Below are positions 43,472 through 56,404 of a DNA stretch of 64,000 nucleotides, piece after piece. The notes beneath the pieces were generated by a model. The model was not told where the DNA came from and made no database searches. It saw nothing but the letters and a program-made list of their open reading frames with translations. Position 1 is the first letter of the stretch. Each line of letters starts with the position of its first letter. The position numbers and the translations under genes were made by a program. The DNA is taken from positions 62,001 through 126,000 of the forward strand of contig JAKVOG010000005.1 in the NCBI GenBank assembly GCA_022482925.1. Direction: 5' to 3'. The DNA is from Selenomonas sp. (lineage in GTDB: Bacteria; Bacillota; Negativicutes; Selenomonadales; Selenomonadaceae).

Positions 43472-44950
43472 TCAGATCTTACTTTCACCAACCGCATCGA
43501 ATGTTCTGGTGACCGCAGCATCAGGTTCCCGATCGAATTTGCTAACAACATAAATAGCCAGCAATGAGAAAAGGAACCCTGGAACGATCTCATAGAGACC
43601 GAACAGCGCAAACTGCTTCCAGACCAGTACCGTGACACCACCGACGACGATACCGGTCAGCACACCATTACGTGTCGTACGACGCCAGAACAGAGACATC
43701 AGGATAGCCGGACCGAAGGCCGCGCCAAAACCGGCCCAGGCATATGACACCATATCAAGGATGAAGCTGTTCGGATTGAGCCCCAGCAGGATTGCGAGCG
43801 CAGCGATGACCAACACAGATGCACGGCTGATCCATACCAGTTCTTTCTGATTGGCTTCCTTTCGGATCAGCGTACGATAGAAGTCCTGGGCAAAGGCCGA
43901 GGCCGCGACCAGCAGCTGAGAGGATGCCGTGCTCATGATGGCCGCCAGTACCGCTGACAGGATCATGCCCGCCACGACCGGGGGGAACAGGATGTTCGTC
44001 ATAACCAGGAAAACCGTCTCCGACTCCGTGCCATCCAGCGGTGTCGTCAGGAATACGCGGCCAACCATGCCGACAGCAACTGCTGCGGCCAGCGACAGGA
44101 TCACCCAGGTCATTGCAATGCGCGTGGCCTGCTTGAGTTCTTTTGAACTGGATACCGCCATAAAACGCACGAGGATATGTGGCTGACCAAAATAACCGAT
44201 GCCCCAGGCCAGCAGTGAGATCAGCTCGATTACCCCCAGGGTCGTCCCATCCGGCTTCGTAAGCGGCTCCAGCATCGAATGCTGTACCTGGTCAATAGCG
44301 GAGACCGTCGCCGTAAAACCGCCCATCTCCATCCCGGCCGTAATCGGCACGACCAGGATGGCAAAGAACATCATGACACCCTGGATGAAATCCGTACGGG
44401 ATACCGCCAGGAATCCACCAATCAGTGTATAGAACACGACCGAACCAGCACCGATAAAGATCGCATATTCATAAGGGATGCCGAAAACCGTCTCAAACAA
44501 ACGACCAGCCGATACGAACCCCGATGACGTATAGATAATAAAGAAAATCAGGATAAATACCGCCGGGATCATCCGCAGCAGCCCGCTCTTATCCTCAAAG
44601 CGGTTCTCCAGGAACTCCGGCAGCGTCAGCGAGTTATGTGCCAGTTCCGTATAGATACGCAGCCTGGCCGCTACAAACCGCCAGTTGGCCCAAGTGCCGA
44701 TGGCAATGCCAACAGCGATCCAGCCTGCGTTGAGCCCGGCCAGATAAGCAAACCCCGGTACCCCCATAAGCATCCAGCCGCTCATATCCGAAGCCTCTGC
44801 ACTCATGGATGTAACCCAGGCGCCAAGCTTGCGGTTGCCCAAAAAATAATCACTCATGTTACGGGTCCGGCGATAATAATAGATGCCGATAGCCATCATG
44901 AGCCCGATATACACGACAAATGTATTAATGATTGCGATGTCACGTGTCAA
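43472..44950 (-). CDS. putP: Sodium/proline symporter
   Basis: 492 aa SSS family; NRKLGAWVTSMSAEASDMSGWMLMGVPGFAYLAGLNAGWIAVG. Confidence 0.94.
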   Translation of the reverse strand: MTRDIAIINTFVVYIGLMMAIGIYYYRRTRNMSDYFLGNRKLGAWVTSMSAEASDMSGWMLMGVPGFAYLAGLNAGWIAVGIAIGTWANWRFVAARLRIYTELAHNSLTLPEFLENRFEDKSGLLRMIPAVFILIFFIIYTSSGFVSAGRLFETVFGIPYEYAIFIGAGSVVFYTLIGGFLAVSRTDFIQGVMMFFAILVVPITAGMEMGGFTATVSAIDQVQHSMLEPLTKPDGTTLGVIELISLLAWGIGYFGQPHILVRFMAVSSSKELKQATRIAMTWVILSLAAAVAVGMVGRVFLTTPLDGTESETVFLVMTNILFPPVVAGMILSAVLAAIMSTASSQLLVAASAFAQDFYRTLIRKEANQKELVWISRASVLVIAALAILLGLNPNSFILDMVSYAWAGFGAAFGPAILMSLFWRRTTRNGVLTGIVVGGVTVLVWKQFALFGLYEIVPGFLFSLLAIYVVSKFDREPDAAVTRTFDAVGESKI

Positions 44951-45095
44951 TGAATTTCCTCCTCAAAAGCTTACAAGTTTACAACATAGTATCAATTATA
45001 CCTGTAAAGACAGTCCAATTGCAATATTAATTTTTATAGAAGCTATATTACTTCTGTTATAGTGTACATATTTCATCATATTTTTCAAAAAAGGC

Positions 45096-45124
45096 TTGCA
45101 TTCTGTTAAAACTTCTCGTATAAT
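45096..45124 (+). promoter_or_regulatory. Sigma-A-type promoter of the FAD oxidoreductase gene
   Basis: TTGCAT - 17 nt - TATAAT. Confidence 0.7.
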
Positions 45125-45155
45125 AGCTAAGGTTTTGAAAAAAGGACCCGATTAT

Positions 45156-45245
45156 CGCACGCAGATCTCTCCTGCTCCGGCCATCAATACGCCGATAAGA
45201 CAGGAATCTGCGCTCTTTTCGTGCGCCTGTCTGGACAGGAGCACG
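45156..45245 (+). promoter_or_regulatory. Candidate structured 5' leader with alternative pairings
   Basis: cgcagat/atctgcg (45160-45166/45206-45212), cgcacg/cgtgcg (45156/45220) and CGTGC-G-CCTGTC-TG-GACAGG-A-GCACG hairpin (45220-45245) upstream of the SD. Confidence 0.45.
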
Positions 45246-45269
45246 ATATATCTTGGGAGGAAAAAGACT

Positions 45270-46646
45270 ATGAGTAAGTATGATGTTGCTATTATCGGTG
45301 GTGGCCCGGCTGGCGTCTTTGCCGCCTATGAACTGGCTGAGAAAAAACCGGAACTTCGTATCCTGATATTGGAAACCGGCCGGGATATCTATACCCGTAC
45401 CTGCCCGATCTCGACCGGCAAGGTCGAAAGCTGCATCGGCTGCAAACCATGCAGCATCATGCGTGGCTTCGGCGGTGCCGGCGCCTTCTCGGACGGCAAA
45501 TACAACTTCACGACTCAGTTTGGCGGCTGGCTCAACGAATACCTGCCCGATGCCGAAGTCATGGATCTCATCAATTATGTCGACAAGATTAATATGAAGC
45601 ACGGTGCTCCCGCCAAAGTATTCAGCACGGAAGATTCCAACATCGGTCAGCTGGCACTGCAGCATGACCTGCATCTGCTCTCTGCCAGTGTCCGCCATCT
45701 GGGCACCGAAAACAATCTCCAGATGCTTAAGGCAACCTATGAGTATCTCAAGGATAAAGTCGAGTTCCGTTTTGAATGCCCGGTAGCCCATATCCATTCC
45801 GATGGACAGGGCCGCAATGCCATCGAGCTGGAATCCGGCGAAACGATTGATGCGGACTACCTCATTGCTGCGCCCGGCCGTGCCGGAGCCGAATGGTTCT
45901 CAAACGAATGCGAGAACCTGGGCCTGGAGCAGGAAAACAACCGGGTCGATGTCGGCGTACGCGTCGAAGTCCCGGATGAGGTCTGGAACCATATCACCAG
46001 TCAGGTCTATGAGGCCAAGCTCGTCTATCGCACCAAAGGCTATGGCGATCAGGTCCGTACCTTCTGCATGAATCCGCATGGCCATGTCGTCATGGAGAAT
46101 ACCGATGGCATCGTGACCGTCAACGGACATTCCTACAGTGACCCGAAGCTGCAAAGCCACAACACCAACTTTGCCCTGCTGGTCAGCAACCACTTCACGG
46201 AGCCGTTCAAATCCCCGCACCAGTACGGCAAGCGCATTGCTTCGTTCTCGAACATGCTGGGCGGTGGCATCATCGTGCAGCGTTTCGGTGACCTCATGAA
46301 GGGCCGCCGTACCAATGCACACCGCATGAGCAAGAGCTTCACGAAGCCGACGCTTCAGGCTACGCCGGGCGATCTGTCCCTGGTCCTGCCAAAACGGCAT
46401 CTCGACAACATCATCGAGATGATCCAGGCGCTCAACCATATCGCCCCGGGCATGACGAATGATGACACGTTGCTTTATGGCGTTGAAGTCAAATTCTACA
46501 GCTCACGCGTGGTCCTCTCGAAGGAACTGGAAACCAAGCTCAGGAACGTCTTCGCCATCGGCGATGGTGCCGGCGTAACCCGTGGCCTCTCACAGGCCGG
46601 AGCCAGCGGCATCTACGTAGCCCGCAGGATCCTCGAACGACTGTAA
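45270..46646 (+). CDS. FAD-dependent dehydrogenase/oxidoreductase
   Basis: MSKYDVAIIGGGPAGVFAAYELAEKKPELRILILETGRDIYTRTCPISTGKVESCIGCKPCSIMRGFGGAGAFSDGKYNFT. Confidence 0.9.
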   Translation: MSKYDVAIIGGGPAGVFAAYELAEKKPELRILILETGRDIYTRTCPISTGKVESCIGCKPCSIMRGFGGAGAFSDGKYNFTTQFGGWLNEYLPDAEVMDLINYVDKINMKHGAPAKVFSTEDSNIGQLALQHDLHLLSASVRHLGTENNLQMLKATYEYLKDKVEFRFECPVAHIHSDGQGRNAIELESGETIDADYLIAAPGRAGAEWFSNECENLGLEQENNRVDVGVRVEVPDEVWNHITSQVYEAKLVYRTKGYGDQVRTFCMNPHGHVVMENTDGIVTVNGHSYSDPKLQSHNTNFALLVSNHFTEPFKSPHQYGKRIASFSNMLGGGIIVQRFGDLMKGRRTNAHRMSKSFTKPTLQATPGDLSLVLPKRHLDNIIEMIQALNHIAPGMTNDDTLLYGVEVKFYSSRVVLSKELETKLRNVFAIGDGAGVTRGLSQAGASGIYVARRILERL

Positions 46647-46659
46647 TCCTATAAAATGA

Positions 46660-46705
46660 TAGTAAAAAGGCATTGCTCAACTCAATGAGCAATGCCTTTT
46701 TACTA
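46660..46705. terminator. Bidirectional terminator between convergent genes
   Basis: tagtaaaaaggcattgctcaactcaatgagcaatgcctttttacta. Confidence 0.9.
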
Positions 46706-46710
46706 TATGA

Positions 46711-47994
46711 TTACAGATATCTTATCCAGACATACGCGCTGGAAATGATGATGGTCAGGATCATGACCGGGAAGGCCACTTTCATGAAGCCCAGGAAGGA
46801 GATCTGCTTGCCCCGCTGAGCAGCCATCGAAGCGACGACTACGTTGGCACTGGCACCGATCAGCGTACCATTGCCGCCCAGGCAGGCGCCCAGTGACAGG
46901 GACCACCACATCGGATCGAGGTTCGTGAGTCCCATCTGGCCCATATCCTGGATCAGCGGGATCAGGGTAGCTACAAACGGAATGTTATCGATGAAGGCCG
47001 AAGCGATTGCACTCATCCAGAGAATGAGCATCGCCGTCGCATTGACATTACCGTTCGTCAGCTTGATGGCCTCGGCAGCGAGCATCTTGATGACCCCCGT
47101 CTCAACCAGTGCCCCGACCAGCACAAACAGTCCGGCAAAGAAGAAGATAGCCAGCCACTCTACCTTGGAGAGCACCTTTGCAATCATCGCTTCGTTGCGG
47201 GTATAGGTAATGAGCAGCAACAGGCCGGCACCCGTAAGTGCTGCCGTAGCCGTATCAAGTCCCAATGAACCATGCAGTACAAACATCGTGATTGTAATAG
47301 CAATGACCAGCAGACATTTCTTGAGCAGCGGATAATCCGCAATCTGGCTGGACGCATTCAGGCGCATAACCTTTTCCTGCAGATCCGGCTGCGTCTTGAG
47401 CTCATCCCGGTAAAGCAGGATGAGTACCGCCTCCACGACAATGAAGATCAGTATGCAGATGGCCGTCAGATTCCAGACGAAATCCATGAAGTTCAGTCCC
47501 ACCGCGCTGCCGATCATGATATTCGGCGGATCGCCGATCAGCGTAGCCGTGCCGCCAACGTTCGACGACAGGATCTGCGAGATCAGGTACGGCTTGACAT
47601 CAACCTTGAGCTGAGCCGTAATGCTGAAGGTAATCGGCACCGTCAGCAGGACGGTCGTAACATTATCCAGCAGAGCCGAGCAAACCATGGTCAGCGCCGA
47701 AAGAGCCACCAGCAGGGCAATTGGCCGGGCCTTGACCTTCTTGGCGGCCCAGATGGCCAGAAAGTTGAACAATCCCGTTTCGCTGGTAATATTGACGATG
47801 ATCATCATACCCATCAAAAGGCCCAGGGTATTGAAGTCAATGTGGGAAATAGCGGTCTCCTGACTGATGATGCCACAGAGTATCATCAGCATGGCGCCAA
47901 CAATTCCGACAATGGTGCGGTGCACCTTCTCCGAAATAATCAACGCATAGGCCGCCACAAAAATGATGATGGCCACGGTCGTACTGCTTATCAA
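46711..47994 (-). CDS. ArsB/NhaD-type (ion transporter superfamily) permease
   Basis: 427 aa polytopic; SNVGGTATLIGDPPNIMIGSAVGLNFMDF; GACLGGNGTLIGASANVVVASMAAQRGKQISF. Confidence 0.88.
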   Translation of the reverse strand: MISSTTVAIIIFVAAYALIISEKVHRTIVGIVGAMLMILCGIISQETAISHIDFNTLGLLMGMMIIVNITSETGLFNFLAIWAAKKVKARPIALLVALSALTMVCSALLDNVTTVLLTVPITFSITAQLKVDVKPYLISQILSSNVGGTATLIGDPPNIMIGSAVGLNFMDFVWNLTAICILIFIVVEAVLILLYRDELKTQPDLQEKVMRLNASSQIADYPLLKKCLLVIAITITMFVLHGSLGLDTATAALTGAGLLLLITYTRNEAMIAKVLSKVEWLAIFFFAGLFVLVGALVETGVIKMLAAEAIKLTNGNVNATAMLILWMSAIASAFIDNIPFVATLIPLIQDMGQMGLTNLDPMWWSLSLGACLGGNGTLIGASANVVVASMAAQRGKQISFLGFMKVAFPVMILTIIISSAYVWIRYL

Positions 47995-48029
47995 TGCAAT
48001 CCACTTCTTTCTTAAGACCTGTCCTCAGG

Positions 48030-48338
48030 TCATTTATTCTTGTATTTTGGCGTCAGGACGATATTCTCGCCATCCCGCCGGATCTTGAACGAATAATTCG
48101 TGACTCCGTTGCGGAAGAGTTCCATCTTCAGCTGAAGCAGGGCTTTGCCCAGTTCCTCGGTCAGCACCGGCGTAAAACCGGCCCGGCCAAGCTCTGCCGG
48201 CGGCTCGATGCCAGCGCGCTCACGGCGCTTCTGGTCAGCGATCTTTTCAGCCTTGATGAACGTATCCTCCAGCGATGCCTCTTCGACATAGTTTTGGAAC
48301 ATATCCTTATCGGTAAGTCCCTTTGGTATACTGCTCAT
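48030..48338 (-). CDS. Conserved hypothetical protein
   Basis: 102 aa ORF packed between glnS and the permease gene. Confidence 0.6.
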   Translation of the reverse strand: MSSIPKGLTDKDMFQNYVEEASLEDTFIKAEKIADQKRRERAGIEPPAELGRAGFTPVLTEELGKALLQLKMELFRNGVTNYSFKIRRDGENIVLTPKYKNK

Positions 48339-48339
48339 A

Positions 48340-50019
48340 TTATCCCTTCTTTGCTGCCTTGGCCCAGCTGTCGCGCAGGCCCACTACCCGGTTGAACACC
48401 AGCTTGTCCGGCGTCGTATCCGGATCCACCACGAAATAACCTTCGCGCAGGAACTGATAATGCGTTCCCGCAGCCGTCAGTTTCACGCTCGGCTCGATCA
48501 GTGCATCCCCGATGACCTTCAGCGAGTTCTTGTTCAATGCATTCAGGAAATCAGCCGGTACATTGCCATCCTCATCGGTTTCCAGCAGATAGTCATACAT
48601 GCGGACCTCTGCCTTGAGTGCGGTCTTAGCTGCGACCCAGTGTACCGTGCCCTTGATCTTGCGGCCGGCGGTCGCGCCGCCCGTTTTGGAGTCAAGGTCG
48701 GCGGTGCAGTGAAGCTCAACGACCTGACCGGATGCATCCTTGATGACTTCTTCGCACTTGATGATATAGGCATGCTTCAGACGAACCTCTCCGCCCGGTT
48801 TGAGGCGGAAGAACTTCTTCGGCGGCTCCTCCATGAAATCTTCCTGCTCGATGTAGATCTCGCGGGAGAACGGTACAAAGCGGCTGCCGCCGTGCATCGG
48901 ATTGTTGTCAGCCACGAGATATTCTTCCTGGCCTTCCGGATAGTTCGTGATGACGACCTTGAGCGGATGCAGGACAGCCATGACACGGTCCGCATGTTCA
49001 TTGAGATCATCACGGACACAGTGCTCGAGCATCGCAACATCGACCAGGCTGTTGCCTTTGGCCACACCAATCTCCTCGCAGAAATTCCGCAGGGAGGCCG
49101 GCGTATAGCCGCGACGGCGCAGGCCGGAGATGGTCGGCATCCGTGGATCATCCCAGCCGCGCACGATGCCCTCTTCAACGAGCTGGCGCAGTTTGCGTTT
49201 ACTCGTGATGGTATTCGTGAGATTCAGACGGGCGAACTCAATCTGGCGCGGACGCGAATTCGGATCGAATCCCAGTGAATCCAGCAGCCAGTCATAGAAT
49301 GGACGATGCTCCTCGAATTCCAGCGTGCAGACCGAATGCGTGATCCCCTCAATGGCATCAGACAGCGGATGCGCAAAATCATACATCGGATAGATGCACC
49401 ATTTATCGCCCGTCCGGTGATGATGCGTATGGGCAATACGATAGATGACCGTATCACGCAGGACCATGTTCGGTGCAGCCATATCGATCTTGGCCCGCAG
49501 GACCTTCTCCCCATCGCTGAATTCACCCGCCTTCATGCGGGCAAACAGATCCAGGTTTTCCTCAACACTGCGATTGCGATAGGGGCTCTCTTTGCCCGGT
49601 TCCGTGAGCGTGCCACGGTAGGCCTTGATCTCAGCAGCCGTCAGGTCATCGACATAAGCGAGCCCCTTCCGGATGAGTTCTACCGCATAGTCATAGAGTT
49701 TGTCGAAGTAATCCGAAGCATAGAACATGCGGTTTTGCCAGGAAAAGCCCAGCCAATGGATATCCGCCTGGATCGAATCAACATATTCCGTATCCTCTTT
49801 CGTCGGATTCGTATCATCGAAACGCAGATTGCACAGGCCATGATTGTACTCAGCCAGACCAAAATTCAGGCAAATGGACTTGGCATGGCCGATATGAAGA
49901 TAACCATTCGGCTCAGGCGGGAACCGCGTATGGATACCCTCTGTATACTTCCCGTTCTTCAGATCTTCTTCAATCGCATTCTGAACAAAGTTCGAAGCAA
50001 TCGTCGTGTATTCTGCCAT
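48340..50019 (-). CDS. glnS: Glutaminyl-tRNA synthetase
   Basis: 559 aa; [62 protein letters not shown]. Confidence 0.97.
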   Translation of the reverse strand: MAEYTTIASNFVQNAIEEDLKNGKYTEGIHTRFPPEPNGYLHIGHAKSICLNFGLAEYNHGLCNLRFDDTNPTKEDTEYVDSIQADIHWLGFSWQNRMFYASDYFDKLYDYAVELIRKGLAYVDDLTAAEIKAYRGTLTEPGKESPYRNRSVEENLDLFARMKAGEFSDGEKVLRAKIDMAAPNMVLRDTVIYRIAHTHHHRTGDKWCIYPMYDFAHPLSDAIEGITHSVCTLEFEEHRPFYDWLLDSLGFDPNSRPRQIEFARLNLTNTITSKRKLRQLVEEGIVRGWDDPRMPTISGLRRRGYTPASLRNFCEEIGVAKGNSLVDVAMLEHCVRDDLNEHADRVMAVLHPLKVVITNYPEGQEEYLVADNNPMHGGSRFVPFSREIYIEQEDFMEEPPKKFFRLKPGGEVRLKHAYIIKCEEVIKDASGQVVELHCTADLDSKTGGATAGRKIKGTVHWVAAKTALKAEVRMYDYLLETDEDGNVPADFLNALNKNSLKVIGDALIEPSVKLTAAGTHYQFLREGYFVVDPDTTPDKLVFNRVVGLRDSWAKAAKKG

Positions 50020-50032
50020 GTGATTCTCTCCT

Positions 50033-50833
50033 TTATAACGTCACGCGGTCTTTGGCCGCACATTTCTGCTCAATATAGTTTCTAAGGCGCTGCAATCCCT
50101 TTTCCAGGCCATCCTGTTCCGGCAGGTATTTAATGATGAGGTCAATATAGCCACGCTCCACCATCTTGCGAAGCGTCCAGCTGTAATTGACATCATAGAC
50201 CCACATCAGCCGGATCAGCTTGCGGTCACCATGCGTCCGCAGCTTATGATAATCAGCCTGCCGGCCAGCTGCGAAGTCCCGGACAAAATCCGGACTGATC
50301 TGCTGACTGGCATCCGCCTTGATGAACTTCGGTGCCCTATCCACGCCATCCGGTGTCAGATAGGGTGAAAGCACCCGATAGATATCCAGCTTATCGGCAT
50401 CGCGCAGCAGCCGGGCAAAAACCAGCTGCCGCTTATCTTCAGTCGGTGCGATCTCCTTCTTATTATGATTCTGAATGGCAAAACGCACGAGCTCGGCATC
50501 CTCTGACGACAATTCCTGCAGATACGGCATTTCCTCAGCCAGCACCTTCAGCCCCAGATCCGCATGATCCTCCGACTGGGCATCATTGAAGGTCTTATAG
50601 ATGCTGTACTGACGGAACCGCCCTACATCATGAAACAGCCCCATGATCTCAGCCAGCTGCACATCGTGCAGACTGAGCTGCAGATGCTGCGCAAGCTCAC
50701 GGGAAATCGTGGTCACATACCCCGTATGGATCATCTTGATCCGGATCCCCTGCATGACGACTTCATCATCGGTGACGAAGCGGTTCATATACGCAGTCAT
50801 CCAGCTATGCATTTTTTTCAGTAATTCTTCCAA
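50033..50833 (-). CDS. HD domain phosphohydrolase
   Basis: [40 protein letters not shown]. Confidence 0.88.
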   Translation of the reverse strand: MEELLKKMHSWMTAYMNRFVTDDEVVMQGIRIKMIHTGYVTTISRELAQHLQLSLHDVQLAEIMGLFHDVGRFRQYSIYKTFNDAQSEDHADLGLKVLAEEMPYLQELSSEDAELVRFAIQNHNKKEIAPTEDKRQLVFARLLRDADKLDIYRVLSPYLTPDGVDRAPKFIKADASQQISPDFVRDFAAGRQADYHKLRTHGDRKLIRLMWVYDVNYSWTLRKMVERGYIDLIIKYLPEQDGLEKGLQRLRNYIEQKCAAKDRVTL

Positions 50834-50924
50834 GATACGGCCTTCCTTACGATTAGACTACACGAAACTATTATACTACGAAGCGAATTGACGTGCAATC
50901 ATCCACGCCCCCGGGACTCCGGTG

Positions 50925-51443
50925 TCATTCTCCGACCAGGATGTCCTGCTGTCGCAGTTCGTCCCGTATCACCTGCAAGGTCTCCGCATCCGGTACTCGT
51001 ATCGTATGCAGGTGAACGCCACCGGTTACGACCAGCAGCGGATTGGCCTGACACTTCTTCATCTTCGTCAGGAAAGCCTTGATGTCGCGGCGGCTCTCGA
51101 GCAGCAGATCTCCACGTATCGGACCATAAACGGGATGCTCCACGATGACGTCGAGTACCGCCCCGCCATTATCGATGATTGCCGTAAGTTCACGCTCCAT
51201 ACCGGCGGCATCATGCTGGCAGACCAAAGTAGCCATCTGACTGCTGCCGGCCACATCCTTCGGCAGGATGTAGCCGCGTGGCGTAGCGAAGATCTGATTG
51301 CCTTCCGCCCGCAGAATGCTGATATCCCCCACGATGATCTGGCGGCTGACCGCAAATTCCCGCGAAAGCTTGGTTCCTGTCAATGGCTGCTCTGCCAGCT
51401 GCAATCTGGTCAGCAGCTGCAAACGACGTTCCTCTGTATTCAT
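50925..51443 (-). CDS. niaR: Transcription repressor NiaR-like (HTH_11 + 3H domain)
   Basis: MNTEERRLQLLTRLQLAEQPLTGTKLSREFAVSRQIIVGDISILRAEGNQIFATPRGYIL; H-rich 3H domain. Confidence 0.85.
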   Translation of the reverse strand: MNTEERRLQLLTRLQLAEQPLTGTKLSREFAVSRQIIVGDISILRAEGNQIFATPRGYILPKDVAGSSQMATLVCQHDAAGMERELTAIIDNGGAVLDVIVEHPVYGPIRGDLLLESRRDIKAFLTKMKKCQANPLLVVTGGVHLHTIRVPDAETLQVIRDELRQQDILVGE

Positions 51444-51602
51444 GCCGATCCCTCCTAAAGTTTGAGAATAAATAAACCTCTCTGTATTAAGTCCAGTAGT
51501 AACGAACCAGTTACACCGCTGCCGGCTGCATCCGCAGCCAGGCATGCATATCACCATACCAATCATCTTCGCCTTTCAGGCTCGATTCTTGGGGTTATGT
51601 AG

Positions 51603-51628
51603 CAAAAAAAAGCTGCCTTTCGGCAGCC
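51603..51628 (-). terminator. Terminator of the tRNA cluster
   Basis: aaaaaaaaagctgcctttcggcagcct. Confidence 0.8.
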
Positions 51629-51639
51629 TAATATTCAAA

Positions 51640-51715
51640 TGGTGGGCGATAACAGGATCGAACTGCTGACATCCTGCTTGTAAGGCAGGCGCTCTCCCAG
51701 CTGAGCTAATCGCCC
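51640..51715 (-). tRNA. tRNA-Val (TAC)
   Basis: gggcgattagctcagctgggagagcgcctgccttacaagcaggatgtcagcagttcgatcctgttatcgcccacca. Confidence 0.95.
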
Positions 51716-51724
51716 GGAAAAAAA

Positions 51725-51799
51725 TGGTGACGCGTATGGGATTCGAACCCATGAAGCCGCCGTGAAAGGGCGGTGTCTTAACCGCTTGACCAACGCGCC
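51725..51799 (-). tRNA. tRNA-Glu (TTC)
   Basis: ggcgcgttggtcaagcggttaagacaccgccctttcacggcggcttcatgggttcgaatcccatacgcgtcacca. Confidence 0.95.
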
Positions 51800-51802
51800 A
51801 TC

Positions 51803-51878
51803 TGGCTCCTCGAGCAGGATTCGAACCTGCGACAGCCTGATTAACAGTCAGGTGCTCTACCGGCTGAGCTATCGAGGA
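51803..51878 (-). tRNA. tRNA-Asn (GTT)
   Basis: tcctcgatagctcagccggtagagcacctgactgttaatcaggctgtcgcaggttcgaatcctgctcgaggagcca. Confidence 0.95.
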
Positions 51879-51987
51879 ATAGCTTGGTGCTCATGCACCG
51901 ACAAAAGCTATTATACGGTATCAGCAAAGATAATGCAAGTACTTTTTCAAAAAAAAGCAGATTTATTTTTACCAGCCGCTGCCTGTC

Positions 51988-52485
51988 TTATATCCGGTCC
52001 CGTTTGATGTCCTCGGCAATGAGTTCTTCCAGGCGGCCAACCGTCATATCTTTCTCCGAATAGACCGTGATGCCGTTCTTCATGAGCAATGCCGTCGTCA
52101 CGCCCTGCCCCTTGATCTTCTTGCCATCGAAGTTGCCTCCGTGGATCTTCTTGACCCCGCAGGAGGGACTGCCCTCTTTGAGAATGGCTACTTTGGCATG
52201 ATAGGCTTCCGCAATCTTCAGCACCTTATCCGCACCGGTCAGCAGATACTGCGTGGTATCCATTCCGTTCTTATCCAGGGCCCTGGCCTTACCGGACAGG
52301 ATCTTCTTGCCTGATCCGTTCTGGATCTCCATGGCCGGACGCGGCACAGGCAGCATGGCAAAACACTCCGGGCAGACGGCAATGAACCGTCCCCTTTCAT
52401 TATATTTGAGCAGCAGGTCATGCGTATTCGCACCGCCGCTGAATTTCACTTTATGGCCTAACAGGCAGGCACTTACCAGTATCAT
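51988..52485 (-). CDS. DUF523 family protein
   Basis: MILVSACLLGHKVKFSGGANTHDLLLKYNERGRFIAVCPECFAMLPVPRPAMEI...KEGSPSCGVKKIHGG. Confidence 0.85.
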   Translation of the reverse strand: MILVSACLLGHKVKFSGGANTHDLLLKYNERGRFIAVCPECFAMLPVPRPAMEIQNGSGKKILSGKARALDKNGMDTTQYLLTGADKVLKIAEAYHAKVAILKEGSPSCGVKKIHGGNFDGKKIKGQGVTTALLMKNGITVYSEKDMTVGRLEELIAEDIKRDRI

Positions 52486-53058
52486 CGTTGATACCCCTTT
52501 CTCGCCCCGAACGGGCGCACCGTCACACCAATCTGCCGGGCCAGCCCTTCCAGGCTGTCCGCTGCCAGTTCCTCACCGGCATAGACTGGAAGGGCTGCAC
52601 AGGTACGAGCATCGTCCAGTGCATTGTGATGGTTAAAATCAATATGCAGGAAACTTCCCACCGTGTCAAGTTTATGGTTCTCAAGCTCCGGCCAGACCTT
52701 CTGCGAAATCTTCACCGTATCGCAATAGGAAAAAGCCGGCGCTGGCAGTCCGGCTTCAGCCAGACAGGCCCGCAGCACACTCATATCGAAACTGCTGTTA
52801 TGAGCCACGACAATGCGTCCTTCCAGATGCGTCTTAAGCTCCGGCCAGATGCCGGCAAAACGCGGGACATTCGCCGTATCCTCCCGGGTGATGCCATGGA
52901 TCTTGGTGTTGAACCAATGATACTGATTAGCCGGCGGCTGGATCAGTGTATAGTAAGAATCATACAATTTGCCATCCTTTACCTCTACCACCGCTACGCT
53001 GCAGGCAGAATTCCTGGCGGCAGGTCGCGGTCTCGAAATCGATGGCGGCAAAATTCAT
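52482..53058 (-). CDS. DnaQ-like 3'-5' exonuclease (apparent 1-nt frameshift near 53018)
   Basis: MNFAAIDFETATCR in one frame continues as RNSACSVAVVEVKDGKLYDSYYTLIQPPANQYHWFNTKIHGITREDT in another; VVAHNSSFDMSVLRACL. Confidence 0.88.
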
Positions 53059-53197
53059 CATAAATAAAATATCCTCCTTTCCTCTAAAATTCAGGATTCC
53101 CCTGTGAATCTGCATATAGACGGATAAATCCGCCCCAGCTTACGAAATCGACTGAGGCGGATTAACCATGCATATATTCAGTAATTTATGTGGTCGG

Positions 53198-55447
<2,250 letters not shown>

Positions 55448-55489
55448 GATTCACTCTCCCTATTACACTACAACACACATATTGAACTC

Positions 55490-56230
55490 TCAGGCAAATA
55501 CGCCATGGAGATATTCTTCCAGATCTGTCCGGATCGGCATGAGATACAGGCTGGCATCCCGCTTGTCCGCCCATTCCATGACCTGCCGCGCAAAACCGAT
55601 GCTCCAGCTCAGCGTCGGTTCAAACGAACGCGGGAAGATCACCTGATTCTTGCGTTCCCAGTAGCTCTGCGAACCGGCACTCATGACCGGCGACACCCCC
55701 CAGTAGACATCGAGCCCATCGAGCATGTCCGCATACATCTCCAGGAAGCGGTGGTCAAAGAACGGCTGCGTGAAGAAGCCGCTGGCACCGGCCTGTACCT
55801 TCCGCCGTACACGGTAAAGCTCATGCCGCATGGAACTGCGGTACTGATCGATACCGGCATAGACCTTGACCTCCGGCATTTCCTCACGGAACTTGCGGAT
55901 CACGTCGGTGCTCTCGGTCGGATAGACCGCATGCGTCATACGCTGCGGCGGATCACCCTGGATGACCAGGACTTCCCCGATCTTATGCGCCCGCAGATAA
56001 TCTTTCATGGGCAGCTCTTTATCGAGGTCGATATCCATCGCCCGGATATGGGGCATCGACATTCGGAAATAATCCTGTGCGACGACTGCCCCTGCCAGCT
56101 GCGCAGATCAAAGCGCAGGAGATCCGGGATATTGATGACATCGACTTGCTCCTGATATTGCTGTAAGAGCGTCAGTTCATTCCGCAGGGATTCCTCCTCG
56201 CGCGGAACGAGTTCGACCGATACACGTTTC
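55490..56230 (-). CDS. metF: Methylenetetrahydrofolate reductase, short form (apparent 1-nt frameshift near 56085)
   Basis: MKRVSVELVPREEESLRNELTLLQQYQEQVDVINIPDLLRFDLRSWQG... then frame change to VVAQDYFRMSMPHIRAMDIDLDKELPMKDYLRAHKIGEVLVIQGDPPQ. Confidence 0.8.
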
Positions 56231-56404
56231 ATAGGCTGCCTCCAGATTTTCTGTAAATGAGTTACACAAATCTTATTGTAAGGGCTTTTTATGGATTTTG
56301 CAAGTATCCCCAAAAGTAATAAATAACTAATATTAATGATAAAATAAAGCGCATTGAGCATTCCTGCTCAATGCGCCCGCTGGATCAACCAGCCTTATCG
56401 TCAA

